From contig JASHNS010000081.1 of NCBI GenBank assembly GCA_030041515.1, positions 62,001-126,000 on the forward strand: 64,000 nucleotides of DNA. Direction: 5' to 3'. Positions 14,710 to 24,137 of the stretch are shown here, one piece after another. The notes under the pieces were generated by a model. That model was not told the origin of the DNA and ran no database searches. It was given only the letters and a program-made list of their open reading frames with translations. This DNA is from Acidobacteriaceae bacterium (lineage in GTDB: Bacteria > Acidobacteriota > Terriglobia > Terriglobales > Acidobacteriaceae). How positions within the stretch are numbered: position 1 is the first letter of the stretch; each line of letters opens with the position of its first letter. The position numbers were made by a program, and so were the translations under genes.

Positions 14710-17421
14710 CTACTTCACCACAAGGTTGACGAGCTTGCGCGGCACCAGGATCATCCGCACTACTTCTTTTCCGTCCAGCAGCGCCGCGATCTTCTCTTCG
14801 GCCAGCGCCACGTCGCGCACCGTGTCCTCGCTCGCGTCCGCGTCCACCCGCACCACCGCGCGCAGCTTGCCGTTGATCTGCACGGGGATCTCGATCTGCT
14901 CTTCTTTCGCCAGCGCCTCGTCAAATTTCGGCCACGGCATCCGCAGCAGATTGCCCGTCTCGCCAATCTGCTCCCACAACTCGCAGGCCAGAAACGGCGC
15001 GAACGGCGCCAGCAGCAGCGTCAGCGTCCGCAGAATTTCGCTGACGACCGCATCCGGAAATTCGCCTGCCGCAATGTGGGACTCAGCCGCTGTCGATGCG
15101 TTCACGAGCTCCATCACGGCGGCAATATCCGTGTTGAAATGCCACCGCCCACCGAAATCCTCGGTAATCTTACGGATGGTCTGGTGCAGCTTACGCAACA
15201 GGGTTTGCGCAGCCGGCGACAGCTCTTGCGTCTTCAGAGCATTCTTCAGAGCATCACGTTGCGTCGCCCGTCCCGCGTGCTTCGTCGCAAACCGGTACAC
15301 GCGCCCCAGAAACCGGCTCACCCCGGCGACGCCGTCTTCCTGCCAGTCCAGATCGCGATCCGGCGGCGCGGCAAACAGCGAGTACATCCGCGTCGCATCC
15401 GCGCCGTAGCGGGCGATCATGTCGTCGGGCGAGACCACGTTGCCCTTGTTCTTCGACATCTTCGCGCCGTCTTTGATCACCATGCCCTGGGTGAAGAGGC
15501 GCTCCACGGGCTCGTCGTTCTTCACCAGACCCAGATCGCGCATCACCTTCGTCCAAAAGCGCGAGTAGATCAGGTGCAGGATGGCGTGCTCCACCCCGCC
15601 GATGTATTGGTCGATCGGAAACCAATACGCAACCGTATCGGTTGCAAATGGAGCGGTGCTGTTCTTCGCGTCCGTATACCGGTAGAAGTACCAGGACGAA
15701 TCGACAAAGGTGTCCATCGTGTCTGTCTCGCGCCGCGCCTTGCCGCCGCACTTCGGGCACGTTGCGTTGACGAATTCCGGCAGCTTCCCCAGCGGGGAAC
15801 CGCCCTGCTGCGTGATCTCCACGTTTTCCGGCAGCAAAACCGGCAATTCGCTCTCCGGAACCGGCACGATGCCGCACGCCTCGCAGTAGAGCATCGGGAT
15901 CGGCGTACCCCAGTAGCGCTGGCGGCTGATGCCCCAGTCCTTGAGCCGGTACGTCACCGTCGCCTTGCCGAAGCCCCGCTCCTCGGCATACGCCGCCATT
16001 TTGTGCTGCGCTTCCTCGCAGCCGAGAGTGCTGAACTCGCCGGAGTTGATCAGCAGCGAGTCTTCCTGCGTGTACGGCAGCAGGGAATCGCGCTCGCCAT
16101 TCTCCGCAGCCTGGCCGCCGGCTTTGCGCGGCAGCACCACAATCCGTATCTCCAGACCGTATTTTTTCGCGAACTCGTAATCGCGCTCGTCATGCGCCGG
16201 CACCGACATGATCGCGCCTGTGCCGTAGTCCAGCAGGATGTAATTGCCCACCCACACCGGCAGCCGCTCGCCGCTGAAGGGGTTGATCGCGTAGTAGCCC
16301 GTGAAGACGCCATGCTTTTCGATTGCGCCGACGTCCCCGGCTTCGCGCGCCTGTTTCTGCTGTTCCACCAGCTCCCGCACGGACTGGTCCAGCTCCGGGT
16401 GGCTGGCGGCCATTTGACGCACCAGCGGATGCTCCGGCGCCAGTTGCAGGCTGGTCGCTCCATAGATCGTGTCCACGCGCGTGGTGAAGACGCTGACCTT
16501 GCCCAGCGTCCGCGCGCCCTCGCGGGCCGGCAGAATCGCCGTGCCGCTGCGCCGCGCTTTTGATTCCTCAGCCGGCGCATCCTCGGGATTCTCGATCGCG
16601 AACGCGATCTCCGCGCCCTCGCTGCGGCCGATCCAGTTCCGCTGCATGGTCCGGACCTTTTCCGGCCAGCCCTCCAGCTGCTGCAGATCGTCCAGCAGCT
16701 CCTGCGCATAATTCGTAATCCGCAGGAACCACTGCTCCAGGTCGCGCTGCTCCACAATCTGCTCTTCGTGGCGCCAGCAGCAGCCGTTCACCACCTGCTC
16801 GTTGGCCAGCACGGTGGCGCACTGCGGGCACCAGTTCACCTTGCTCTTTTTGCGGTAGGCCAGCCCGCGCTCGTACATGCGCAGGAAGAACCACTGGTTC
16901 CAGCGGTAGTAGTCCGGGAGGCAGGTGGTGACTTCGTTGCGCCAGTCGTAGCTCAAGCCCAGCCGGTTCATCTGCTGCTTCATGGCGGCGATGTTGCTCA
17001 GCGTCCACGCGCGGGGCGGCGTGTTGTTTTTGAGCGCCGCATTCTCCGCGGGCAGGCCGAAGGCGTCCCAGCCCATGGGGTGCAGCACGTTGTAGCCCTG
17101 CATCCACATGTAGCGGGCCAGCGCATCGCCGATGGCGTAGTTGCGCACGTGGCCCATATGGAGCTGGCCTGAGGGATACGGCAGCATCTCGAGCACGTAA
17201 TACTTGGGCTTGCCGCAGTTCGCAGGTTCGGCGGCATACAGATCCGGCTGCGCCGCCCAGCGCTCCTGCCAGGCTGCCTCAATTGCCGCGGGGTTGTAGC
17301 GAATCTCGGCCTCGGGGCCGGAACCCGCGGCGCCGTCCGTGGTTCGGGCGCTGGATACAGTTCCGGCCGCTGCCGCGCTGGAGGCGGCTTCGTCGCTTGT
17401 ACGCCTGCCTGTCATGGTCAT
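14710..17421 (-). CDS. leuS: Leucyl-tRNA synthetase
   Basis: Charges tRNA-Leu. The class I signature HMGH lies at 88-91 (YPSGQLHMGHVRNYAIGDAL), followed by NVLHPMGWDAFGLPAENAA. The CP1 editing domain carries TTRVDTIYGATSLQLAPEHP and later VPAHDERDYEFAKKYGL. A zinc-ribbon-like WCPQCATVLANEQV precedes it, and KMSKNKGNVVSPDDM is the KMSKS loop. The C-terminus ends in the usual IPVQINGKLRAVVRV and RMILVPRKLVNLVVK domain. The ATG at 17421 gives 903 residues with an Ala/Ser-rich 35-residue leader not found in typical LeuS; a later start is possible. The frame remains open upstream, but that part has no similarity. It is the first gene of the probable leuS-guaA operon and diverges from the VWFA-type gene at 17575. 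Confidence 0.97.
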   Translation of the reverse strand: MTMTGRRTSDEAASSAAAAGTVSSARTTDGAAGSGPEAEIRYNPAAIEAAWQERWAAQPDLYAAEPANCGKPKYYVLEMLPYPSGQLHMGHVRNYAIGDALARYMWMQGYNVLHPMGWDAFGLPAENAALKNNTPPRAWTLSNIAAMKQQMNRLGLSYDWRNEVTTCLPDYYRWNQWFFLRMYERGLAYRKKSKVNWCPQCATVLANEQVVNGCCWRHEEQIVEQRDLEQWFLRITNYAQELLDDLQQLEGWPEKVRTMQRNWIGRSEGAEIAFAIENPEDAPAEESKARRSGTAILPAREGARTLGKVSVFTTRVDTIYGATSLQLAPEHPLVRQMAASHPELDQSVRELVEQQKQAREAGDVGAIEKHGVFTGYYAINPFSGERLPVWVGNYILLDYGTGAIMSVPAHDERDYEFAKKYGLEIRIVVLPRKAGGQAAENGERDSLLPYTQEDSLLINSGEFSTLGCEEAQHKMAAYAEERGFGKATVTYRLKDWGISRQRYWGTPIPMLYCEACGIVPVPESELPVLLPENVEITQQGGSPLGKLPEFVNATCPKCGGKARRETDTMDTFVDSSWYFYRYTDAKNSTAPFATDTVAYWFPIDQYIGGVEHAILHLIYSRFWTKVMRDLGLVKNDEPVERLFTQGMVIKDGAKMSKNKGNVVSPDDMIARYGADATRMYSLFAAPPDRDLDWQEDGVAGVSRFLGRVYRFATKHAGRATQRDALKNALKTQELSPAAQTLLRKLHQTIRKITEDFGGRWHFNTDIAAVMELVNASTAAESHIAAGEFPDAVVSEILRTLTLLLAPFAPFLACELWEQIGETGNLLRMPWPKFDEALAKEEQIEIPVQINGKLRAVVRVDADASEDTVRDVALAEEKIAALLDGKEVVRMILVPRKLVNLVVK

Positions 17422-17574
17422 CTTTGATTCTACTTGCCGCGGCGCGGCTGTTCGAGAGGCAGCCTTGCGACGCTCCGCGCAACAGCGGCGATTCGGCGGA
17501 AAGCGTAACATTCTTCTCGGAATACGAGTCTGTTTCGGGGGCTGGCGCGTCTGAAGCTCCGGAGGGCCATCCTG

Positions 17575-18630
17575 ATGAACCCTGCTCGCACGTTCTGTGT
17601 GGTTCTGATGTTTGCGGTAACCAGTCTTTGGGCACAGAAACAGCCCGCGGCTTCGGGGCCGCAGCGGACTGCCGCTCCGCCTGCTCCCATCACTCTTACA
17701 GTCGAAGTCACCGACAAGGAGGGGCGCCCCGTTTCCGGCCTGCAGCAGAGCGATTTCACGCTCCTCGACGACAGCACCCCCTCCCCCATTCGGGCTTTTG
17801 CCGCGCACACGCCCGGACCCGGTAGTCCCGCGTCAACGGTGATCGTGTTCGATAACGTCAACATGCGTTTCGGTGGAGACAGCATTGCCCGCAATCAAAT
17901 CATTGACTTGCTGCGAAACCACCAGAGCCGCCTGGTCTACCCGGTTTCTCTGCTGCTGGTGAACGATACCGGGGTGCAGCAACTGGGAAGGACCTCGGAT
18001 GATCCGCAGGCTCTCCTGGCCACGCTCAAGACCGAAAGCGGCCAGTTGCGCGATATAGGGCGCGCCGCCGGCTTCTGGGGTGCGGCGGAACGCGAGGAGA
18101 CTGTCGTCAACGCCCTCAACACGCTGGCCAGCGCCATGGAACGGATGCCTGGCCGAAAACAGGTCATCTGGCTGGGCCCGGGTTGGCCGATTTTCGACAA
18201 TCCAGCCATCATTTATACCGACAGCCAGTTGCACCAGATCTTCGCCGAGATCATTCACTTGTCCAACCTAATGACCAGGGCGCAAATCACGCTCTACGAC
18301 GTGGATCCTTTAGGAACCTGGGACGCGGGCAGCTTCCGTACGTTTGTGTGGGAGAGCTTTACGAAACCGGTCCGGCAGTGGGAGAAATCGCTCCCCGCTG
18401 ATCTTGCCCTGCAGGTGCTTGCGAAGCAAAGCGGGGGACTGGTGCTCAACAGCAGCAATGACGTCGCGGGCGAAGTGAACACCTGCGCCCAGGACGGCGC
18501 GGCCTGGTACACCATCGCATTCACTCCTCAGATCTCCGAAAAACCGGACACCTGGCGATCTGTGGCCGTAAAGCTGGACAAACCGGGTCTCATCGTTCGA
18601 ACACGGCCGGGATATTACGCTCAACCCTGA
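17575..18630 (+). CDS. Secreted VWFA-related protein, first of a tandem pair
   Basis: Belongs to the VWFA-related family of exported proteins expanded in Acidobacteria. A Sec signal (MNPARTFCVVLMFAVTSLWAQ) precedes a beta-rich module ending GLQQSDFTLLDD (about 58-69), then a von Willebrand A-like domain with STVIVFDNVNMRFGGD, GRKQVIWLGPGWPIFDN and ITLYDVDPLGTW. The C-terminus closes with AWYTIAFTP and KLDKPGLIVRTRPGYYAQP, the family ending. The MIDAS aspartate pattern (DxSxS) is replaced by DNVNMR, so metal-dependent binding is doubtful. GGAGG lies about ten bases upstream of the ATG. The next gene is a paralogue 86 bases downstream. Family functions are unknown; surface binding is a guess. 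Confidence 0.88.
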   Translation: MNPARTFCVVLMFAVTSLWAQKQPAASGPQRTAAPPAPITLTVEVTDKEGRPVSGLQQSDFTLLDDSTPSPIRAFAAHTPGPGSPASTVIVFDNVNMRFGGDSIARNQIIDLLRNHQSRLVYPVSLLLVNDTGVQQLGRTSDDPQALLATLKTESGQLRDIGRAAGFWGAAEREETVVNALNTLASAMERMPGRKQVIWLGPGWPIFDNPAIIYTDSQLHQIFAEIIHLSNLMTRAQITLYDVDPLGTWDAGSFRTFVWESFTKPVRQWEKSLPADLALQVLAKQSGGLVLNSSNDVAGEVNTCAQDGAAWYTIAFTPQISEKPDTWRSVAVKLDKPGLIVRTRPGYYAQP

Positions 18631-18716
18631 ACTTGCTTTCAGCAAACCTGCTGATGTTCGCCGTCCGGCGCGTCCAGGCGCATAATGGTTCGCATCCGGA
18701 ATGATGGGAGGCAGTG

Positions 18717-19757
18717 ATGGGAGTACGATTAGCGCTGTTTTGTGCGATTCTGGGTGCGTCGAGCTGGGGTGTGCAGGCAGCAGCGCAGCAGCCTGCCGCC
18801 GGTCTTCCGTCGCAACCCGCTCCGATGACGATCCATGTGACTGTGACCGATAAAGCCGGAAATTCGATATCCGGCCTGCGGGCGTCCGACTTCACGTTGC
18901 TGGACGATAATCATGCCACGCCGATCCGGGCCTTTTCGGCCTCGCAGGCCGCTGCCCCTTTGATCATCCTGCTCGTCGATCAGGTCAATGAGCCGTTTCG
19001 CGCTCTCAGCATCGAACAGAAGGAACTTCAGGATTTTCTCGGTCAGAACCAGGGACGTCTGCAGTTTCCCGTTGCGTTGATGTTTCTCACCGATTCCGGC
19101 CTGCAGCAGACGAAACCGACCACGGATGGGAATGCTCTGGTTGGCCTGCTCTCGAAGCACACTGCCGATCTGCGCATCATCGGAGCCAGCCATGACATCT
19201 ACAGCAACGAAGCCCTTTTTCAAACCTCACTCCGTGCCTTCGAATCGATTGTCGACTACGAGGCCGGCTATCCGGGGCGCAAACTGCTGATCTGGATCAG
19301 CCAGGGCTGGCCGACTCTCGACATGCCCGATACGACCATGCTTTCCGTGAAGGAACAGAAGGACATTTTCGGGATGATCGTCACTGCTTCCAATCTGCTC
19401 CGTTTCACCAACACCACGGTTTACTCGGTGGATCCGGAGGGCAATTACGATGTGGCCAGCCTGCATTCCGTCGAGTGGCAACAGTACCAAAAGCCCGTCA
19501 GTCGCTTCGACCGCTCCCAGTATGGAAATCTCGCTGTGCAGGTTCTTGCCGAGCGCAGCGGCGGACTGGTGCGCTACGGCGGAAACAATACCGCCCAGGA
19601 AATCTCCCGCTGCACCCAGGACGCTGCAGGAGGCTACGATTTAACATTTGAGCCGCACGCCTCTGATAAGCCAAATGCGTGGCATTCGCTTCGCGTGAAG
19701 CTCGACAAATCCGGAACCACGGTGCGAACGCTGGACGGATATTATGCGCAACCGTAA
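18717..19757 (+). CDS. Secreted VWFA-related protein, second of a tandem pair
   Basis: A paralogue of the preceding gene, alignable end to end: signal peptide, GLRASDFTLLDD, LIILLVDQVNEPFRALS, GRKLLIWISQGWPTLD, TVYSVDPEGNYDVAS, and the ending VKLDKSGTTVRTLDGYYAQP. The second copy again lacks a canonical MIDAS motif (DQVNEP). The ATG at 18717 is preceded by GGGAGG with a 5-base spacing; a GTG three bases earlier is a less likely start. Tandem duplication followed by strong divergence is evident; the two proteins keep the same cysteine near the C-terminus (NTCAQDG and SRCTQDA). Probably co-transcribed with its neighbour. Confidence 0.88.
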   Translation: MGVRLALFCAILGASSWGVQAAAQQPAAGLPSQPAPMTIHVTVTDKAGNSISGLRASDFTLLDDNHATPIRAFSASQAAAPLIILLVDQVNEPFRALSIEQKELQDFLGQNQGRLQFPVALMFLTDSGLQQTKPTTDGNALVGLLSKHTADLRIIGASHDIYSNEALFQTSLRAFESIVDYEAGYPGRKLLIWISQGWPTLDMPDTTMLSVKEQKDIFGMIVTASNLLRFTNTTVYSVDPEGNYDVASLHSVEWQQYQKPVSRFDRSQYGNLAVQVLAERSGGLVRYGGNNTAQEISRCTQDAAGGYDLTFEPHASDKPNAWHSLRVKLDKSGTTVRTLDGYYAQP

Positions 19758-20017
19758 TCCCGCCCCATCCCCCGCTCGCCATGATCGAAGGCTGCCGCAG
19801 TGCGACAGCCGGGCGCGTGGCGATGCGGCGCGTCGCGCGTCGTCTCTGCAACCGGCGGCTCGTCCTTGAGGACCTTCTTGCTCTCCGCGTCCCCAGCGAC
19901 GAGACAGTCGACGACGTCCGCGGCGCCTCCCGCGAGCTTCCGGTAGGCTGTCTTGGTGCAAAAGCCCGGATGCAATGGCTCGACGACCGCGCTGGGCACT
20001 CTGTTCCCGCGCAACAT
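19742..20017 (-). CDS. Possible small hypothetical protein (91 aa)
   Basis: No family is recognised. The central part TAYRKLAGGAADVVDCLVAG with the following DAESKKVLKDEPP has helical character, and the codons are G/C-rich at third positions like real genes here, whereas the other frames look random. The C-terminal third is less protein-like. No ribosome-binding site precedes the ATG at 20017. The frame overlaps the 3' end of the VWFA-type gene by 16 bases, tail to tail. It could be a genuine small gene or a decayed one. Confidence 0.35.
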   Translation of the reverse strand: MLRGNRVPSAVVEPLHPGFCTKTAYRKLAGGAADVVDCLVAGDAESKKVLKDEPPVAETTRDAPHRHAPGCRTAAAFDHGERGMGRDYGCA

Positions 20018-20055
20018 CAGTGCGGCAGAGCCGGCTGCAGATCGTCGGGCCCAGG

Positions 20056-20991
20056 CTACATATTCGTATGCCCGGCCCGCATCTCCTCGTTGAAGCTGGG
20101 CCGCGTCACAGCCAGAGCGGCATCGCGCTTCGCGTAGTACTCGTCCGAGCGCGCCATCAGCGTCGGCGTTGCGGCGGCGAATTGGCCATCCAGCGCGAGT
20201 ACACCCTGCCGCGACAGCTCCGCCGCCATCCGCGCCAGCTCCTCAGAGGACGTGTTCAGGTATTGCGCGTCCCGCGGATCGGCGATCCACACCAGCCGCC
20301 CCGCTCCCAGCACTCCGGAGAGCCAGAAGGCCTTGAGCGCCAGAAATTCCATACGGCTGTTGTCGTCCGTGTCCGTGAAGAAGAATTTCTTCTGCCAGCG
20401 GCTGTAGTACCGCGTCGTCACCGGAACCGGCTGCCGGTTCCCGCTCTTCAGCATCTCCAGCTGTCCGCGATCGAGCGTCTTCCGCACAGCGTTGTAAATG
20501 AACGTCTCCGCATACGGCTGCTCCGGCGCCGGCACAATCTCCGCAAACGTCACCGTCATGCTGGCCGAGACCAGCGCGTGCAGGGGAGAGTTGGTTCCGT
20601 CCTCCAGGTGCACCGTCCCATGCACGATATAGGTGTCCGCTCCCGAGGAAGACCGGTGGAACGGCCAGCCGAAGCGGCTGAAACGCACCGGTAGCCCGGC
20701 CAGCGTCACATACGCGTCAGGCCGCGGATTCTTCAGCCGCTGCGCCGCCTCCCGCAGGTGGTTGCTCATCTCCGGCAGCAACTCCGGCTGATGGAAGTCA
20801 AACGCCTCGCTGAGCTCCAGCAGAAGGGTTCGCTCCGGCTGAGCTTCGGGCGTGGCAGCCAGTTGAAATCGCGTCGTGGGATGGCCATTGAAATCGGTGC
20901 CCGCGTCGATCGAGAGCACCGCCAGCCCGGCCGAACGGGCGGCTGTCTGCAGATTCTTGATAAGCGTTGTTTCCAGTTGATCCATTGCCAT
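20056..20991 (-). CDS. Hypothetical protein, 311 aa
   Basis: I do not recognise the family. The ATG at 20991 (or the ATG six bases later) begins MAMDQLETTLIKNLQTAARSAGLAVLSID; the frame's longer extension to 21114 has non-coding character. The sequence is soluble-looking with alternating strands and helices. Features are ERTLLLELSEAFDFHQPELLPEMSNHLREA near the N-terminus, DTYIVHGTVHLEDG in the middle, and a C-terminal winged-helix-like run (SSEELARMAAELSRQGVLALDGQFA). No signal peptide is seen. It is transcribed away from the beta-propeller gene at 21255, with 263 bases between starts. Confidence 0.7.
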   Translation of the reverse strand: MAMDQLETTLIKNLQTAARSAGLAVLSIDAGTDFNGHPTTRFQLAATPEAQPERTLLLELSEAFDFHQPELLPEMSNHLREAAQRLKNPRPDAYVTLAGLPVRFSRFGWPFHRSSSGADTYIVHGTVHLEDGTNSPLHALVSASMTVTFAEIVPAPEQPYAETFIYNAVRKTLDRGQLEMLKSGNRQPVPVTTRYYSRWQKKFFFTDTDDNSRMEFLALKAFWLSGVLGAGRLVWIADPRDAQYLNTSSEELARMAAELSRQGVLALDGQFAAATPTLMARSDEYYAKRDAALAVTRPSFNEEMRAGHTNM

Positions 20992-21254
20992 GGTGGAGTG
21001 CTCAGCCTGATTGTAGCGGTTGAGTTCCGGTTGACGGAAGAAAAGGGGAAGAAAACCAGCTCGCAGGAGGGCCGCTTCCGGCCCCCAAAACCCTCGATTG
21101 TATGCGCATCGCACGGGTCGCCTCCGGTATGCTGATGAAGGTGCTCCCGCAACTTTCAGCTGTCACCGCCGTCTGAACAGATAACCTTCCCCCAGGGGCC
21201 GTTTTACGGGCCGTTTGTCCAAACGATTCTCGACAAAGGATTTTTCAGATTCCG

Positions 21255-22358
21255 ATGTTGCTTGCCGCGTCTGTTTACACCACCCAGAATGAGCGCCTTC
21301 GCGCGCGCTGGAAACTGGAGGGAGGACTCCCCCCGGTTCCCGGCCAAAAAGTCACCACAAGTCTCACCTCCGGCAATGGCCAGACCCCGGTGCCCCTGAC
21401 CTGGATGAAGGAGGAGTACAGCTTTCATCCTCCGGAACACCTCGGCCCCACCTTTAATGGCCGTGCCGACTACGCCGGCGTCTTCGTGGTCTACGACTGG
21501 GAACGCCGCGAGCGCATCTGGCAGTCCGACTGGGGCATGGTTCTCGGCAATCCCGCCGGCTACTGCTTTGCCGACGGCTACATCTACATGAACGATTTCG
21601 AAGCCGGGAACATCTTCCGCATCGGCATCGAGCCCGAGCCGGGCAAGCTCCTGCAGCGCATCTCGCACCCCTACTTTAACGATTTGCACAGCCTGGAGCG
21701 CACCAGGCGCGGCCTCATGGCTGCCTGCTCCGGTACCGACCTCATCATCGAAGTCGATCTGCGCGGCAACGTCCTCTGGGAGTGGTGGGCTGCCGAGTAC
21801 GGCTTTACGGAAACTCCCTCCGGAGAATCCCGTACCAGCGGCCGCGGCGGCGAGCATCGCAATCGCTACTATCACACCCGCTATCAGGCCACGCACCTCA
21901 ACTGCGCCGTGATGCGCGATCCCGGCGAGCGCTTTGTGCTCTGTCTTCTTTTCCATCAGGGCCAACTCCTCCAGATCGATCGCAGCCAGCCCCTGCACCA
22001 GCAGAAGCCGGAGCTCATTCTCGACGGCCTGGCCCGCCCGCACAGCCTTGAGAAGATTCCCGGCGGATGGATCTTCTGCAACAGCCTCGCCAAGGAGCTG
22101 GTGCTGCTCGACGACGATCTGAAGATCAGCGGCAAGATTCCCTACGACGGAGGCTGGATCCAGGACTGCACCCGGCTCCCCAACGGCAACATCGTTTTGA
22201 ATGACGTCGACAACACCGTTTTGGTGGAGTTCGCAGCGCCCAACTGGGAAATCGTCCACACCACGCCCTATCCGAACACCTGGCGCATGGGCGAGCTCGC
22301 TATGGTGCCGCCGGAGCACGAGCAGGCGTTCTTACAGGCGCAGCAGGCGGTCGCTTAG
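21255..22358 (+). CDS. Predicted beta-propeller protein related to arylsulfotransferase folds
   Basis: A 367-residue protein with repeated beta-propeller blades of the form used in arylsulfotransferase-like proteins: FNDLHSLERTRRGLMAACSG, DLIIEVDLRGNVLWEWWAAEYGF, RPHSLEKIPGGWIFCNSLAKELVLLDDDL and LPNGNIVLNDVDNTVLVEF. The two PHSLE/LHSLE histidine segments may form an active or binding site in the centre. No signal peptide is seen, so it is probably cytoplasmic, unlike its neighbour. The ATG is preceded by AAGGA at a longish 14-base spacing. It converges on the true arylsulfotransferase at 22368 with nine bases between stops, which suggests a shared history or theme. The enzymatic role is not established. 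Confidence 0.65.
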   Translation: MLLAASVYTTQNERLRARWKLEGGLPPVPGQKVTTSLTSGNGQTPVPLTWMKEEYSFHPPEHLGPTFNGRADYAGVFVVYDWERRERIWQSDWGMVLGNPAGYCFADGYIYMNDFEAGNIFRIGIEPEPGKLLQRISHPYFNDLHSLERTRRGLMAACSGTDLIIEVDLRGNVLWEWWAAEYGFTETPSGESRTSGRGGEHRNRYYHTRYQATHLNCAVMRDPGERFVLCLLFHQGQLLQIDRSQPLHQQKPELILDGLARPHSLEKIPGGWIFCNSLAKELVLLDDDLKISGKIPYDGGWIQDCTRLPNGNIVLNDVDNTVLVEFAAPNWEIVHTTPYPNTWRMGELAMVPPEHEQAFLQAQQAVA

Positions 22359-22367
22359 CGCAGCCGC

Positions 22368-24137
22368 CTACCACTGCACGCCGGGATAGAGGCTTGGCAG
22401 CCGCGTGGCGCGGTAGGCGGTGGAGTCCGTCAGGTGCATGTGCCAGACGACCTGCGGATTCTTGCTTTTTGTCAGGTCGTAGATGTCGGTATTACTTCCG
22501 GCGACACTGCACAGATCCACGGCGATGTCACCGTTAGCCAGATTCTGCACGTTTCCGCCAAAAAAAGAGTATTGGGCTGGCGGAAACACCTTGCGGAAAA
22601 TGATCGTTGCGGTTCTGGCTTTCTCGTCGATACGGTAAATGACAGCGGCACTGTAGCAGCCCGGGCTGCTCTTGATCCCGCACATCTTTCCATCCGGCGC
22701 GGTGCGCCCATAGCCGTTGTCCATCACACCCAGGTCGAACACCCCGGCGTCACGATCTCCAAAGATGGCCGGACCATGCTGGCCGTAGTGCCAATCGCTG
22801 GGCGCCTGTCCGCCTATGAGTTGAAAGTCTCCACCGTCTCCCAGCCGCCATAGAATCTTTCCGGTGCCCTTGCCGTTCCGGAAGTCGATCTTGATGATCC
22901 AGTTCTGCGTGCGCATCGAGACGAGCAAATTGCCGTCGTCCTTCGTGTAGACCACTGCGTTCGTATGGGTCCAGTCAGGGAAGTCAGTCGGATGATGATC
23001 GATATTGAGGTGGTCGAACTCACTCCAGGTCCAGACGGGATTGAAGTTCTGATCCAGTTCGATCAGGATGTCTCCCACCACCCGTGTTTTGCCGGGACGC
23101 CCAGGGAGATTCGAATAATTACGCGTGCCGTTTCCGACCACGATGAAGTGCCCATCCGGCAGGAGAGTCACCTCATGGTGAAGCATCTCAATCGTCGGCC
23201 CCTTGTACCCGATCGAGCCGAGTCTTCGGTTGAGCTCGGACATGGACAGATTCTGAACCGTCTGGTCGGCGAGATTGAACTCGCGCAGCGCCATGGTGGT
23301 GCGCGGCGGCGGCGCTCCATTGGGACTGTCGACCAGCGCCGTGGAGACCAGCCCGATCACCGCGACAAAATTTCCGTTGGGCAGCAGCTTTATGGGATTA
23401 ATGAGCGATGGCGAAATCTGATCCGGTCGCACGCCTCTCCACAGAGAATGATCCCAGAGCATCGGATGGCCCGCAGTTTTGGCGCCGAACAGATGCCGAA
23501 CCCAATGAATCCACTCCTGCACCTGAAGATATGCGGCGTACTCGTAGTGGTGCATCAGCACGTCTCTGGTCGACTGATAATCGGGATAGCGGTAAGCCCA
23601 GAGCACATGACCTTCGAGATCGGTCACGATCGCCTGGTAGGTCACATTCGTGCGATCCAGCAATTCCACCCCCGGTTGCGGTGTGCCGAATTGCTGCACG
23701 GTGATGCGCGGCATGAGTCTTCGGGGGTACTTGTCCGTATGGAAGGTATGATCGGCGTCCTCAACCACCCTCCCATCGGGAAAGCGGACCAGCGCGCGCA
23801 TGTGGTAAGTCATCCCGCCACGCATGCCCGCCACCAGGATATCCGCCGCATGGTCGGGTGATGCCGGAACGGTCCAGGTCCTTTGCCCATACGCCGTCGT
23901 CGGCCCGAACTCAATCGTGACCTGTGCCGCCGAGTGAGGCCGAATGACGTAGCGCGCCACGAGGATATTCCCGGTGTGCAATACGATTCCTCGGTCGATC
24001 GAATCCATGCCGCTGCCGATCGTGACCGGACCGCTCCTGCCGCATCCTGCGGGGATCAGGCAGCAAAGCAACGCAGTCAAAACGCAGAAAACGCCGCAGG
24101 CCGCGCGGCGTTCGGAATCAACAGGGATGGGATTCAA
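22368..24137 (-). CDS. Arylsulfotransferase (ASST) family protein, probable lipoprotein
   Basis: Transfers sulfate between aryl compounds in characterised members, without PAPS. The N-terminus has a hydrophobic signal ending IPAGC (Cys32), suggesting a lipoprotein although the -3 residue is unusual. A fibronectin-like module (about 45-130) precedes a six-bladed propeller with ASST-type blades: YQAIVTDLEGHVLWAYRYPD, MLHHEVTLLPDGHFIVVGNG, DWTHTNAVVYTKDDGNLLVSMRTQNWIIKID, GKILWRLGDGG and YGQHGPAIFGDRD. The spaced histidines in MLHHE, DWTHTN and YGQHGP are where catalytic and sulfate-binding residues lie in the family. The C-terminus ends with a repeat blade. Its ATG at 24137 is divergent from the glycosyltransferase at 24364. 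The substrate is unknown. Confidence 0.87.
   Translation of the reverse strand: MNPIPVDSERRAACGVFCVLTALLCCLIPAGCGRSGPVTIGSGMDSIDRGIVLHTGNILVARYVIRPHSAAQVTIEFGPTTAYGQRTWTVPASPDHAADILVAGMRGGMTYHMRALVRFPDGRVVEDADHTFHTDKYPRRLMPRITVQQFGTPQPGVELLDRTNVTYQAIVTDLEGHVLWAYRYPDYQSTRDVLMHHYEYAAYLQVQEWIHWVRHLFGAKTAGHPMLWDHSLWRGVRPDQISPSLINPIKLLPNGNFVAVIGLVSTALVDSPNGAPPPRTTMALREFNLADQTVQNLSMSELNRRLGSIGYKGPTIEMLHHEVTLLPDGHFIVVGNGTRNYSNLPGRPGKTRVVGDILIELDQNFNPVWTWSEFDHLNIDHHPTDFPDWTHTNAVVYTKDDGNLLVSMRTQNWIIKIDFRNGKGTGKILWRLGDGGDFQLIGGQAPSDWHYGQHGPAIFGDRDAGVFDLGVMDNGYGRTAPDGKMCGIKSSPGCYSAAVIYRIDEKARTATIIFRKVFPPAQYSFFGGNVQNLANGDIAVDLCSVAGSNTDIYDLTKSKNPQVVWHMHLTDSTAYRATRLPSLYPGVQW

Noticed and set aside
19758-20055. 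Possible RNA gene in the gap after the VWFA pair
   Set aside because: No stable symmetric hairpin or conserved RNA motif was recognised; a small minus-strand coding frame is the likelier content.
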